From assembly GCF_000716335.1 (NCBI RefSeq), contig NZ_KL591017.1, positions 100,364 to 116,624 on the forward strand: DNA of 16,261 bases. Reading direction: 5' to 3'. This stretch comes from Streptomyces sp. NRRL S-118 (GTDB taxonomy: Bacteria > Actinomycetota > Actinomycetes > Streptomycetales > Streptomycetaceae). Below, one piece after another: positions 1 through 6,236 of the stretch. The notes under the pieces are model-generated. The model did no database searches. It was not told where the DNA came from and worked only from the letters and a program-made list of their open reading frames with translations. A program made the translations under genes and the position numbers. The stretch's first letter is position 1, and each line of letters starts with the position of its first letter.

Positions 1-50
1 CCCAGGACGACCGCAGCCACGCCGGCGGTAGCCAGAACCTTCTTGATCAT
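1..50 (-). CDS. Secreted protein start, probable rodlin (partial)
   Basis: Only the first 16 codons are present; the gene leaves the window at the left edge. The visible peptide is MIKKVLATAGVAAVVL plus the start of a Gly codon. It has a Lys-rich n-region and a hydrophobic Ala/Val core, as in a Sec signal peptide. A GAAGGA ribosome-binding site lies about 5 bases before the ATG at 50. The MIKK start and Ala-rich core resemble rodlin precursors as I remember them, and the promoter at 96-123 is of the type that drives rodlin and chaplin genes. A chaplin or another secreted protein cannot be excluded, because no mature sequence is visible. Confidence 0.55.
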   Translation of the reverse strand, partial: MIKKVLATAGVAAVVL

Positions 51-71
51 GGTCCATCCTTCTCGTCGAGA

Positions 72-88
72 GACCCGGTGCTCGGGTC
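72..88 (-). other. Hairpin at the predicted 5' end of the leader
   Basis: GACCCG (72-77) and CGGGTC (83-88) form a perfect 6-bp stem with a 5-base loop. It falls directly at the predicted transcription start of the left-edge gene, so the transcript would begin with a stem-loop. Such 5'-terminal stems can stabilise bacterial mRNAs; that role here is inferred. Confidence 0.45.
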
Positions 89-95
89 GTTCTGA

Positions 96-123
96 TCAAC
101 AGCGCGGAACGGTTTCAGTTGCG
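96..123 (-). promoter_or_regulatory. Sigma-BldN-like promoter of the left-edge secreted gene
   Basis: Read on the minus strand this is CGCAAC (118-123), a 16-base spacer, then TGTTGA (96-101). The sigma-BldN consensus as recalled from bldM/chaplin work is CGTAAC-N16-CGTTGA, so each hexamer differs at one base. The predicted start of transcription is near position 89, giving a leader of about 39 bases to the ATG at 50. The assignment is by pattern only. Confidence 0.6.
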
Positions 124-226
124 CCATGTCACTCGAAGAGCCCAATTACCAAAAGACGGACTCACGGTTTTTATGACCATAGTTTTGCGTTTGTCTGACC
201 GGAGCCGTAGCGGGTACACACCCTGT

Positions 227-607
227 ATGGACGCTCTCATCACGTACAGCATGGAATTGGCCGAGAGGGACCATCTCGTAGGGATCGGTCCACTGGTGGC
301 GGGGATCATCCTCGTGGGATTCCTGATCGGCGCGTTCTGGATCGGGCGGCGCATCAGGATGCGGGAGTCCGAGCCGCCCAAGCCGAGCGAGCAGCCGCAC
401 CGGCCGGACGACGCGGGCCTGCCGGGCGAGGCCGAGGGCTACCGCAGGCCGGCCGAGCTCACCGAGCGCGAGGACCGGGTGATGCCGTACGAGTTGAAGC
501 ACGAGAACACGGAACCGGACACCTCCCCGCGGACCGAGCAGGACCGCAAGTGGCGTGGCGCCCCGAGCGGCGGCTTCGGCAGCGGCGGCCCGACGACGGG
601 CGGCTGA
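227..607 (+). CDS. DUF6479-like small membrane protein
   Basis: A protein of 126 aa with no known biochemical role. Residues about 19-40 form one hydrophobic segment (GPLVAGIILVGFLIGAFWIG), followed by RRIR, which suggests a cytoplasmic C-terminal tail. The tail is polar and Pro/Glu/Arg-rich. It ends with a VMPYELKHENT motif (residues 85-95) and a Gly/Ser-rich GGFGSGG end. This layout matches the Streptomyces DUF6479 proteins as I know them: a short N-terminus, one membrane helix, a [LM]xPxELxH motif and a Gly-rich end. The start at 227 was chosen because it precedes the membrane helix; neither 227 nor the in-frame ATG at 251 has a strong ribosome-binding site. An upstream in-frame ATG at 119 overlaps the divergent promoter and is unlikely. 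Confidence 0.7.
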   Translation: MDALITYSMELAERDHLVGIGPLVAGIILVGFLIGAFWIGRRIRMRESEPPKPSEQPHRPDDAGLPGEAEGYRRPAELTEREDRVMPYELKHENTEPDTSPRTEQDRKWRGAPSGGFGSGGPTTGG

Positions 608-753
608 CCGCCCCCGTGGGCTCCACGGCCGTCCGCCGGCGCGTGACCGCTCCGCGCGGCACCCCGTCGGCGTGCGCCGTGCGCTCACCCGCCGTCCCCT
701 CCCTCCCGGCGCCGCATTCCGGCGCCGGTTTTCTCGTGCCCGCCCAGCAGCCG

Positions 754-790
754 CCCACCCCCACCCCGCCGCCGTCCCCGCCCCCGCCCC
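754..790 (-). other. G-quadruplex-type run upstream of the P450 gene
   Basis: On the minus strand this stretch has six G-runs of 3-5 bases, separated by loops of 1, 1, 8, 1 and 1 bases. It lies 53-89 bases before the P450 start, in the 235-base gap after the DUF6479-like gene. On the plus strand it reads as C-runs. No other feature was recognised in that gap. A structural role is inferred, and simple GC richness could explain it. Confidence 0.35.
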
Positions 791-842
791 GACCGGTGGC
801 GGGGATCGTTTTGCCGGGACCGGCCGGGGCACCCGAGGGGGC

Positions 843-2216
843 ATGACCAGCACCGACGACAAGGCGACGACGGCGCACACGCCCGCGCGGGCCGCGGGAC
901 GCGATGTCGCACGGCTCGCCGCACAAGTGATCGCACCGACCCTCGCCGCGGGGGTCATCATCCGGCGCCGCGCCGGCATGGCGTTCGCCGAGCGGTACGC
1001 GGTCGACCGGCGCGCCACCGGACTGCTCTCGGAGCTGCGCGGCCGCTACGGGGCCGGCCCGCTCCGGCTCGACGTCGCCGGGCGGCACTTCGCGGTCGTC
1101 CTGGACGCCGACGACGCCCGCCACGTCCTGCAGGGCACCCCCGACCCGTACTCCCCGGCCACCCGGGAGAAGACCGCCGCGCTGGAGCAGTTCCAGCCGC
1201 ACGGCGTGCTGATCTCCCGGGGCACGCGGCGCGACGAGCGGCGCGAGTTCAACGAGGCGGTGCTGGAGTACGGCCGGCAGCTGCACAGCCTGGCCCCGCA
1301 CATGGTCAGGGCGGCGCGGGAGGAGGCCGGCCGGCTGCTCGGCGCGGCCACCGCGGGCGACGGCGAGCTCGACTGGGCCACGTTCAAGGAGGCATGGGAC
1401 CGCACCGCGCGCCGTGTCGTGCTCGGGGACACCGCCCGGGACGACACCGCCCTCACGGCGATGCTCGGCCGCCTGCGGGCCGCCGCCAACTGGTCCGTCG
1501 CGGCCCCCCGCCGCCCCGGTCTGCGCGACCGCTTCGAGCGGCGGCTCCACGACCACCTCGAACGCTCCGAGGGCGGCAGTCTCGCCGCGGCCCTGGGCGA
1601 TATCCCCGCCGCCGCCGGCACCGATCCGGCGGGCCAGGCCCCGCACTGGCTGTTCGCGTTCGACGCGGCGGGCATCGCGGCGTTCCGCGCCCTCGCCCTG
1701 CTGTCCACCCACGAGCGGCAGACCGCGCAGGTGCGGGGCGAGCTGGCCGTCGCCGACCTCACCGCACCGCAGCTGCTGCCGTACACCCGCGCGTGCGTCC
1801 TGGAGTCGGTCCGGCTCTGGCCCACCACGCCCTTCATCCTGCGCGAGTCGGTGCGCGACACCGACTGGGGCGGGGACACCCTGCCGGGCGGCACCGAGTT
1901 CCTGATCTACGCGCCGCTGTTCCACCGGGACGAGGCCCTGCCGTACTCCGACCGGTTCACCCCGGAGATCTGGCTGGACGGGACCGCGCAGGACACCGAG
2001 GCGCTGATGCCGTTCAGCGGCGGCCCGGGCGAGTGCCCCGGCCAGGACCTGGTGCTCCTGGTGACCTCGACGATGCTCGCCGCGCTGCTGGAGCGCCACA
2101 CGTACCTGCTGGACCGGCCGGGGCGACTGCGGCCCGACCGGCCGCTGCCGCGCACCCTCGACCACTTCGGCCTGCGCTTCGTGGCGCTTCCCCACCTTCC
2201 GCACAACAGCCTGTGA
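843..2216 (+). CDS. Cytochrome P450 with atypical I-helix
   Basis: A soluble P450-fold protein of 457 aa. The K-helix ExxR motif is ESVR at residues 321-324. The heme-ligand loop FSGGPGECPG is at 391-400, with Cys398 as the thiolate ligand, matching FxxGxxxCxG. The I-helix reads FAFDAAGIAAF (271-281). The usual (A/G)Gx(D/E)T is AGIAA here, so both the acid and the Thr that handle protons during O2 activation are Ala. That loss is known in peroxygenase and rearranging P450s such as CYP152 and CYP74, so an unusual reaction is possible. The substrate is unknown, and no ferredoxin or reductase gene is nearby. The start at 843 has GAGGGGG just upstream; reading further upstream gives only low-complexity Pro/Arg sequence. 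The 63-aa ORF follows 45 bases later. Confidence 0.92.
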   Translation: MTSTDDKATTAHTPARAAGRDVARLAAQVIAPTLAAGVIIRRRAGMAFAERYAVDRRATGLLSELRGRYGAGPLRLDVAGRHFAVVLDADDARHVLQGTPDPYSPATREKTAALEQFQPHGVLISRGTRRDERREFNEAVLEYGRQLHSLAPHMVRAAREEAGRLLGAATAGDGELDWATFKEAWDRTARRVVLGDTARDDTALTAMLGRLRAAANWSVAAPRRPGLRDRFERRLHDHLERSEGGSLAAALGDIPAAAGTDPAGQAPHWLFAFDAAGIAAFRALALLSTHERQTAQVRGELAVADLTAPQLLPYTRACVLESVRLWPTTPFILRESVRDTDWGGDTLPGGTEFLIYAPLFHRDEALPYSDRFTPEIWLDGTAQDTEALMPFSGGPGECPGQDLVLLVTSTMLAALLERHTYLLDRPGRLRPDRPLPRTLDHFGLRFVALPHLPHNSL

Positions 2217-2261
2217 CATGATGCGGGAGCCTCGCCACGGCTGTGAACGGAAAGGTGCGGC

Positions 2262-2453
2262 ATGGCTCCTCGCTCCGGTAATTGGCAGCGTGTGCCCCTC
2301 ATTCCACAGAGCAGGCAGGCGACGGGGAGCGAACCGTCGCCCGTCTATTCGATGCTGCTACGCGAATGGAGGGCGAAGGGGCGGACGGTCCCCGGAGTGC
2401 CCGACCACGAATGGCAGGTCCTGGTATCCCGCCCCATCTGGCCCAGCCGCTGA
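2262..2453 (+). CDS. Small hypothetical protein (63 aa)
   Basis: Not assigned to a family. The product is polar, with three Trp residues and no signal peptide or membrane segment. Its central part, residues 28-61, reads like a folded sequence rather than a shadow frame (VYSMLLREWRAKG, then VPDHEWQVLVSRPIW). It starts with MAPRSGNWQR. A plausible ribosome-binding site (GGAAAGG) precedes the ATG. It follows the P450 gene by 45 bases in the same direction and may share its transcript. Local base composition is less GC-rich than in the neighbours. Function cannot be inferred. Confidence 0.55.
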   Translation: MAPRSGNWQRVPLIPQSRQATGSEPSPVYSMLLREWRAKGRTVPGVPDHEWQVLVSRPIWPSR

Positions 2454-2585
2454 GCCATTCGCCTGGATACACCGCTCAGCGTTCGAGTGAATCGGCACAG
2501 AAATCCACCTCAACGGTGTTCTTTCACTTTCGCATTCGTTGTGATTTTCACAGTGGAAGCCGAGACCCTCTTGACGGGCTCGTCC

Positions 2586-2602
2586 GTCACGAAACCCGTG
2601 AC
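2586..2602. promoter_or_regulatory. GTCAC-N7-GTGAC inverted repeat before chaplin 1
   Basis: GTCACG (2586-2591) and CGTGAC (2597-2602) form a perfect inverted repeat with a 5-base centre. The right end is 33 bases before the chaplin ATG. Similar GTNAC pairs occur at 14952-14966 and 15866-15882, also before secreted-protein genes. It may be an operator or a leader hairpin; the binding protein is unknown. Confidence 0.4.
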
Positions 2603-2634
2603 ATGACTTCCTCCTGTGGAAAGGGAACCGAACC

Positions 2635-2868
2635 ATGAAGATCAAGAAAACTGCGGTAGCCGTCGCCGGTCTGGTCATGGCGATGGGTGCGGCCGCGCCT
2701 GCCGTCGCGGACGCCGACGCCGAGGGAGCCGCCGTGGGCAGCCCGGGCGTCCTGTCCGGCAACGTCGTGCAGGTGCCGGTCCACATCCCGGTCAACGCGT
2801 GCGGCAACACCGACAACATCGGCGGTCTGCTCAACCCGACCTTCGGCAACGTCTGCATCACCAAGTGA
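2635..2868 (+). CDS. Short chaplin (chaplin 1)
   Basis: A precursor of 77 aa. The signal peptide is MKIKKTAVAVAGLVMAMGAA up to an AVADA-type cleavage site near residue 27. The mature part is one chaplin domain of about 50 aa, with the family landmarks GAAVGSPGVLSGN, VQVPVHIPVN, CGN and LNP-FGN-C. Cys56 and Cys74 are present, as in the two-Cys short chaplins; ChpE-type chaplins lack them. There is no LPXTG sorting signal. Short chaplins are secreted, assemble into amyloid fibrils at the air-water interface and make aerial hyphae and spores hydrophobic. A purine-rich ribosome-binding site (GGAAAGGGAA) lies before the ATG. Which chp letter it matches cannot be decided from sequence alone. A second, similar chaplin lies at 14514. 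Confidence 0.96.
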   Translation: MKIKKTAVAVAGLVMAMGAAAPAVADADAEGAAVGSPGVLSGNVVQVPVHIPVNACGNTDNIGGLLNPTFGNVCITK

Positions 2869-2903
2869 GCCTGCCGTAACGCCACGGCCCAGAGCGGCCG
2901 GCG

Positions 2904-2940
2904 AGCCGGTCCCGGTCGCATGCTCCGGGGCCGGCTTTTC
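2904..2940 (+). terminator. Rho-independent-type terminator after chaplin 1
   Basis: AGCCGGTCCCGG (2904-2915) pairs with CCGGGGCCGGCT (2925-2936), giving a 12-bp stem with one G-T pair and a 9-base loop. TTTTC follows. It lies 36 bases after the chaplin stop and probably isolates the chaplin from the hydrolase gene. Confidence 0.75.
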
Positions 2941-3045
2941 GTGTGGCTCGACGTGCGGCGGCATCCGCCGCGCCCGCCGCACCCCCGGGTGCCCCAAGTG
3001 GGCGATCAATTCCCCCGACGGCCTACTGGACTCCCGGCCCGCATT

Positions 3046-3080
3046 TCCGATCGGCCCAATAAGAATACTTTTGTTCCATC
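3046..3080 (+). promoter_or_regulatory. AT-rich promoter region of the GH26 gene
   Basis: The short stretch around 3056-3075 (CCCAATAAGAATACTTTTGT) is much more AT-rich than its surroundings. It lies about 70 bases before the GH26 start and downstream of the chaplin terminator, so it is the likely promoter zone. I could not match -35 and -10 boxes to a known sigma class with proper spacing. Confidence 0.3.
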
Positions 3081-3141
3081 TGGCGGACGGCTCCGTCCCG
3101 GCGCGCACCGCGCCGTTCCGCGCCGCCGCGAAGGAGCAGAC

Positions 3142-4455
3142 ATGGCCGATCGGGCAGGGGACACGACCCGCACGTGGCACGGGACGCGCACGCGGCACCG
3201 GGCGCGTACGTGGCTGGTGATGCTCGCCGCCGGGGTCCTCCTCTCCGGCGCCGCCGTGACGCCCGCCGGTCACGCCGCCGAGCCGCCGCCCGCGCGGGAC
3301 CCGCTGCCGTCCGCGCCCCCGGCCACCGCCACGGCGCTGGGCGCCTACCTCCACTACGGCCCGTCCGGCATCCGGCGGATGGCGGGCCTGGAGAAGTGGC
3401 TCGGCGGTACCGAACTCCGGGTGGGCCACACCTACCTGCCCGGTGACGTGTGGAGCAACATCGAGGGCCGCCCCGAATTCCTTGAACCCTGGACCCAGTG
3501 GCGGCGTGCCCGCGAGGACCGGCTGTTCGTGCTCAACGTGCCCATGCTGGTGCGCAACGAGGACCACCTGCCGGACCCGGTGGTGCGACAGATGCTGCGG
3601 CTCGGCGCGGACGGCCGGTTCGACCACCACTTCCGCACGCTCGGCGAGCGTCTCGTGCGGCTGGAGGCGCCGGACACCGTCGTGGTGCTCGGCTGGGAGA
3701 TGAACGGCATCACGTACACCCACCGGTGCGGTCCCGACCCGGAGGCGTGGAAGACGTACTGGCGGCGCATCGTCACCGCCATGCGGGCCGTGCCCGGGCA
3801 GCGGTTCCGCTTCGACTTCGCGCCCAGCCGGGGGACGGACGCCGTTCCGTGGACCGAGTGCTATCCCGGCGACGATGTCGTCGACATCCTGGGGATGGAT
3901 TCGTACGACCAGCCCCCGGGGGAGAATTTCGACGAAATGGTGGAGCAGCCGTACGGGCTGCGCCACCACGTGGAATTCGCCGCGGCCCACGGAAAACCCA
4001 TCTCGTATCCCGAGTGGGGTCTCTTCCGGAACGGTGACAACCCCGAGTACATGCGACGGATGCTGGAATGGATCGACCGGCACCGACCGCTTTACCACAC
4101 CATCACCGACTATTGCCCGCACGGTGTGTGGCAGTGCGACGACAACCCCAGGTCGTCGGAGGTGTTCCGTGCGACGCTGTCGCTGCCCAGGCCCGAGCCG
4201 AAGCCGGAGGAGACGGAGCCGGCTCCCGAGCCGCCGACCGCGGAACCGGCGCCCGACCCCGAGCCCGCGCCGGAGCCGGCCGAGCCCGCCGAGCCCCAGC
4301 CCCAGCCCCAGGAGCCCGCGCCCTCCGAGCCGGGCACCGGCAGCGGGGCCGCGGCCCCGTGCAGGACACTGGACCTCGGTCCGTGGGTCCACAAGTGGCT
4401 CGGCGACTCCGGACTGTGCGTCCCCTCCCTCTGGTGGCACTCCAGCCGCTCCTGA
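3142..4455 (+). CDS. Secreted GH26-like glycoside hydrolase
   Basis: A protein of 437 aa. The N-terminus has an Arg-rich stretch (residues 8-22), a hydrophobic core (24-39) and an AGHAA-type cleavage site near 46, so it is probably exported. The hydrolase domain spans about 64-345. GWEMNG (184-189) supplies the likely acid/base Glu186, and SYPEWG (288-293) the likely nucleophile Glu291. This is the GH26 arrangement known from beta-mannanases and related endo-enzymes. Residues about 349-397 are a Pro/Glu linker. The last 36 residues hold two Cys (407, 426) and a Trp pair, and may be a small attachment module. AAGGAG at 3131-3136 supports the start at 3142; further upstream the frame reads through the terminator. 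The gene converges on the EPS operon, so the EPS or another wall glycan is a plausible substrate. Confidence 0.85.
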   Translation: MADRAGDTTRTWHGTRTRHRARTWLVMLAAGVLLSGAAVTPAGHAAEPPPARDPLPSAPPATATALGAYLHYGPSGIRRMAGLEKWLGGTELRVGHTYLPGDVWSNIEGRPEFLEPWTQWRRAREDRLFVLNVPMLVRNEDHLPDPVVRQMLRLGADGRFDHHFRTLGERLVRLEAPDTVVVLGWEMNGITYTHRCGPDPEAWKTYWRRIVTAMRAVPGQRFRFDFAPSRGTDAVPWTECYPGDDVVDILGMDSYDQPPGENFDEMVEQPYGLRHHVEFAAAHGKPISYPEWGLFRNGDNPEYMRRMLEWIDRHRPLYHTITDYCPHGVWQCDDNPRSSEVFRATLSLPRPEPKPEETEPAPEPPTAEPAPDPEPAPEPAEPAEPQPQPQEPAPSEPGTGSGAAAPCRTLDLGPWVHKWLGDSGLCVPSLWWHSSRS

Positions 4456-4457
4456 CA

Positions 4458-4475
4458 GCCCGGCGGCGGCCGGGC
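4458..4475. terminator. Candidate bidirectional terminator between GH26 and EPS operon
   Basis: GCCCGGC (4458-4464) and GCCGGGC (4469-4475) form a perfect 7-bp stem with a GGCG loop. It sits in the 27-base gap between two convergent genes. There is no clear T-run on either side, so it would be a GC-hairpin type terminator. Confidence 0.4.
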
Positions 4476-4482
4476 CGGCCCC

Positions 4483-5571
4483 TCAACCCCGGCCGTCACC
4501 GCGCCGCTCCCGTACGGCCCGGGCCACCCGGGCCCGCCCGCCCGCGTACGCCGCGCGCAGCAGCAGGGCCGGCGCCATCCGGCGGCGCGCCATCAGCAGC
4601 CGCTGGTTCTGGGCGGGTGAGGGCCGCCACTGCCGCTTGTACGGCTCGGTGCCGCGCAGCAGGCTCAGCGTGGCCCGGCCGCTCGCGCTGCACTCCTGCG
4701 CGCAGGTGCGCAGCAGCATCGCGAGCACGTCCACCCTGCTGGTCCGCAGCACCGGGTCCGCCCCGTACAAGTACGCGCCCGACAGGCGCGGCGACATCAG
4801 GGTGACGTTGGCGGCGACCACGTCACCGGCGATACGGAACTCCGTCACCATCGCGTTCCCCGACTCCGCCATCGGCCGAACCGCCCGCTCCAGGTGCTCG
4901 GCGAAGCGCGGGGTGAGGTGCTCAGGTGTCACCCGCCTGCCCTCCCACTGCCGCCGGTGCAGCTCCAGGAGCCGTCCCAGGGCGTCCGGGATCTCCGCCG
5001 GCGGGACGACGCGCTCCTCGACCCCGGCGTTCTCGATCTTGCGCAGCTTGGCCCGGGCCCGCTGCGCCCGGGCCCGCGGGAGGCGCCCCACCAGTCCGTC
5101 GATGGGCAGCGGGGGCAGCTCCAGGCAGACGGAGTCCGCCAGCCGGTGGCGCGGCCCCCGCCACTCCGCCCAGACCCGCTCGGCCGCCGCCCCGGCGCGC
5201 ACCTCCCGCAGGTCGATCACCGCGGTACGGGCCAGCTCGCCGAGTGCCCCGGTCAGTGCGACCGCCGCCTCCCCGCACGTGTCGTCCAGGAGCACGTCGG
5301 AGAAGTCGCTGATGGCGCCGCCGAGGAGCGTCAGCACCGGCACGGGGCCGGGCACCAGCCGCAGCGGCGCCGCGGCGACGAGCCGGCCCCGGCGGCGCAC
5401 CAGGACGACCCGGAGGCGGCCCGGGGTCCCGTACGACGTCCACCAGGAGTGCAGCCAGGAGTGGGCCTGGAACGGGGTGGCGGCCGCGCACGCGCGGTGG
5501 AGGCCGGCCCACTCGCCCGCCAGTCGGCCGAACTCCTCCCCGTCGCGGCAGACCGTCACGTCGAGGCTCAT
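4483..5571 (-). CDS. BcsL/CelD-type acetyltransferase (GNAT-like)
   Basis: A protein of 362 aa, the usual size for this family (Acetyltransf_6, with an FemAB-like double GNAT fold). The N-terminal half contains FQAHSWLHSWW (34-44), typical of the family opening. The C-terminal acyl-CoA-binding half contains an EFRIAGDVVAANV strand-turn-strand region (244-256) and ends with LLRGTEPYKRQW (304-315), a family hallmark. Related enzymes are found in cellulose and EPS clusters and are thought to acylate sugars or lipid-linked intermediates; the acceptor is not known here. No signal peptide or clear membrane helix is seen, so it is cytoplasmic. It is the last gene of the operon, and its ATG overlaps the previous stop by 4 bases (ATGA). 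The C-terminus is Arg/Ala-rich. Confidence 0.88.
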   Translation of the reverse strand: MSLDVTVCRDGEEFGRLAGEWAGLHRACAAATPFQAHSWLHSWWTSYGTPGRLRVVLVRRRGRLVAAAPLRLVPGPVPVLTLLGGAISDFSDVLLDDTCGEAAVALTGALGELARTAVIDLREVRAGAAAERVWAEWRGPRHRLADSVCLELPPLPIDGLVGRLPRARAQRARAKLRKIENAGVEERVVPPAEIPDALGRLLELHRRQWEGRRVTPEHLTPRFAEHLERAVRPMAESGNAMVTEFRIAGDVVAANVTLMSPRLSGAYLYGADPVLRTSRVDVLAMLLRTCAQECSASGRATLSLLRGTEPYKRQWRPSPAQNQRLLMARRRMAPALLLRAAYAGGRARVARAVRERRGDGRG

Positions 5572-6236
5572 ACCGCCGCCTCCTGGTGGCGCGCCGGGAC
5601 CGGGCCGGGCACCGCCGCGTACCGCTCCTCCCCGTGCCCCGGGCGCGGCCGGACCAGCAGCGCCAGCCCGCCGAGCAGGCCGCCCGCGCAGCCGCCGACG
5701 AGCGCGGACAGCGGCGCGGAGGGCGAGACGGGCTCGGTGGGCGGTGCGGCGCGGGTGAACTGCAGGATCTTCACGCCGGTGCTGGCCTCGGTGTGGCCGC
5801 CCTTCCGCACGAGGGCGCTCGCCACGCTGTCGGCCATGGCGGCCGCGGTCCGCGGGTCCGGCGCCCGGCCGGTGAGGGAGATCATCGGGGCGTCCGGCGA
5901 GGTCTCCGCCCGTACGCCCGCGCGCAGGGCGGCGGCGGGGACCCCGGCCTCGATCTGGGCGTCGCCGGTGATGGCGATGTCGGTGGCGACCCGCCCGTAC
6001 GCCTGGGCGAGACCCATGGCCCCGGCCGGATCGGACCCCTCGGCCGGGACGACGACCACGTAACCGGTCGCCGCGTACTCCGGGGGCGCCAGCAGCCCGT
6101 AGGAGCCGCCGCACACCACGCCCAGCAGCACGGCGGCCGGGACGAGCCACCGGCGGTGGCGGGCCGCCGGCCGGGCGCTCCTCAGCCGGGAGAGCCGGCC
6201 GGTCACCCGGCGGACGAGGAGGGAATGGGGAGTCAT
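5568..6236 (-). CDS. Wzz-like polysaccharide chain-length protein
   Basis: A protein of 222 aa with the membrane topology of polysaccharide co-polymerases. TM1 is at about 30-50 (WLVPAAVLLGVVCGGSYGLL), an extracellular domain spans about 52-160, and a Pro-rich stretch (PPTEPVSPSAP, 165-175) comes just before TM2 at about 177-195. A short basic cytoplasmic tail follows. These proteins set the length of Wzy-made polymers or act as tyrosine-kinase activators. No Walker A motif or tyrosine-rich tail is present and no kinase gene is in the window, so the partner is missing or elsewhere. The extracellular part is short compared with enterobacterial Wzz. The ATG overlaps the upstream glycosyltransferase stop by 4 bases, and its own stop overlaps the acetyltransferase start. 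Confidence 0.82.
   Translation of the reverse strand: MTPHSLLVRRVTGRLSRLRSARPAARHRRWLVPAAVLLGVVCGGSYGLLAPPEYAATGYVVVVPAEGSDPAGAMGLAQAYGRVATDIAITGDAQIEAGVPAAALRAGVRAETSPDAPMISLTGRAPDPRTAAAMADSVASALVRKGGHTEASTGVKILQFTRAAPPTEPVSPSAPLSALVGGCAGGLLGGLALLVRPRPGHGEERYAAVPGPVPARHQEAAV

Noticed and set aside
459..2219. Long open frame antisense to the P450 gene
   Set aside because: It is Arg/Gly/Ala-rich with no recognisable domain. The sense strand has clear P450 motifs. High GC makes such antisense frames common.
2509..2542. Sigma-BldN-like promoter for chaplin 1 (CTCAAC ... CGTTGT)
   Set aside because: The -10-like CGTTGT at 2537 is present, but the nearest AAC box is 22 bases away and the hexamer at 16-base spacing (GGTGTT) does not match.
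2920..3141. Upstream extension of the GH26 gene
   Set aside because: It would begin inside the chaplin terminator hairpin and lacks a signal peptide; AAGGAG and a proper signal sequence support 3142.
4201..4325. DNA repeat array in the GH26 gene
   Set aside because: It encodes an ordinary Pro/Glu linker with irregular units. There is no fixed period, and no CRISPR-like repeat-spacer pattern is seen here or elsewhere in the window.
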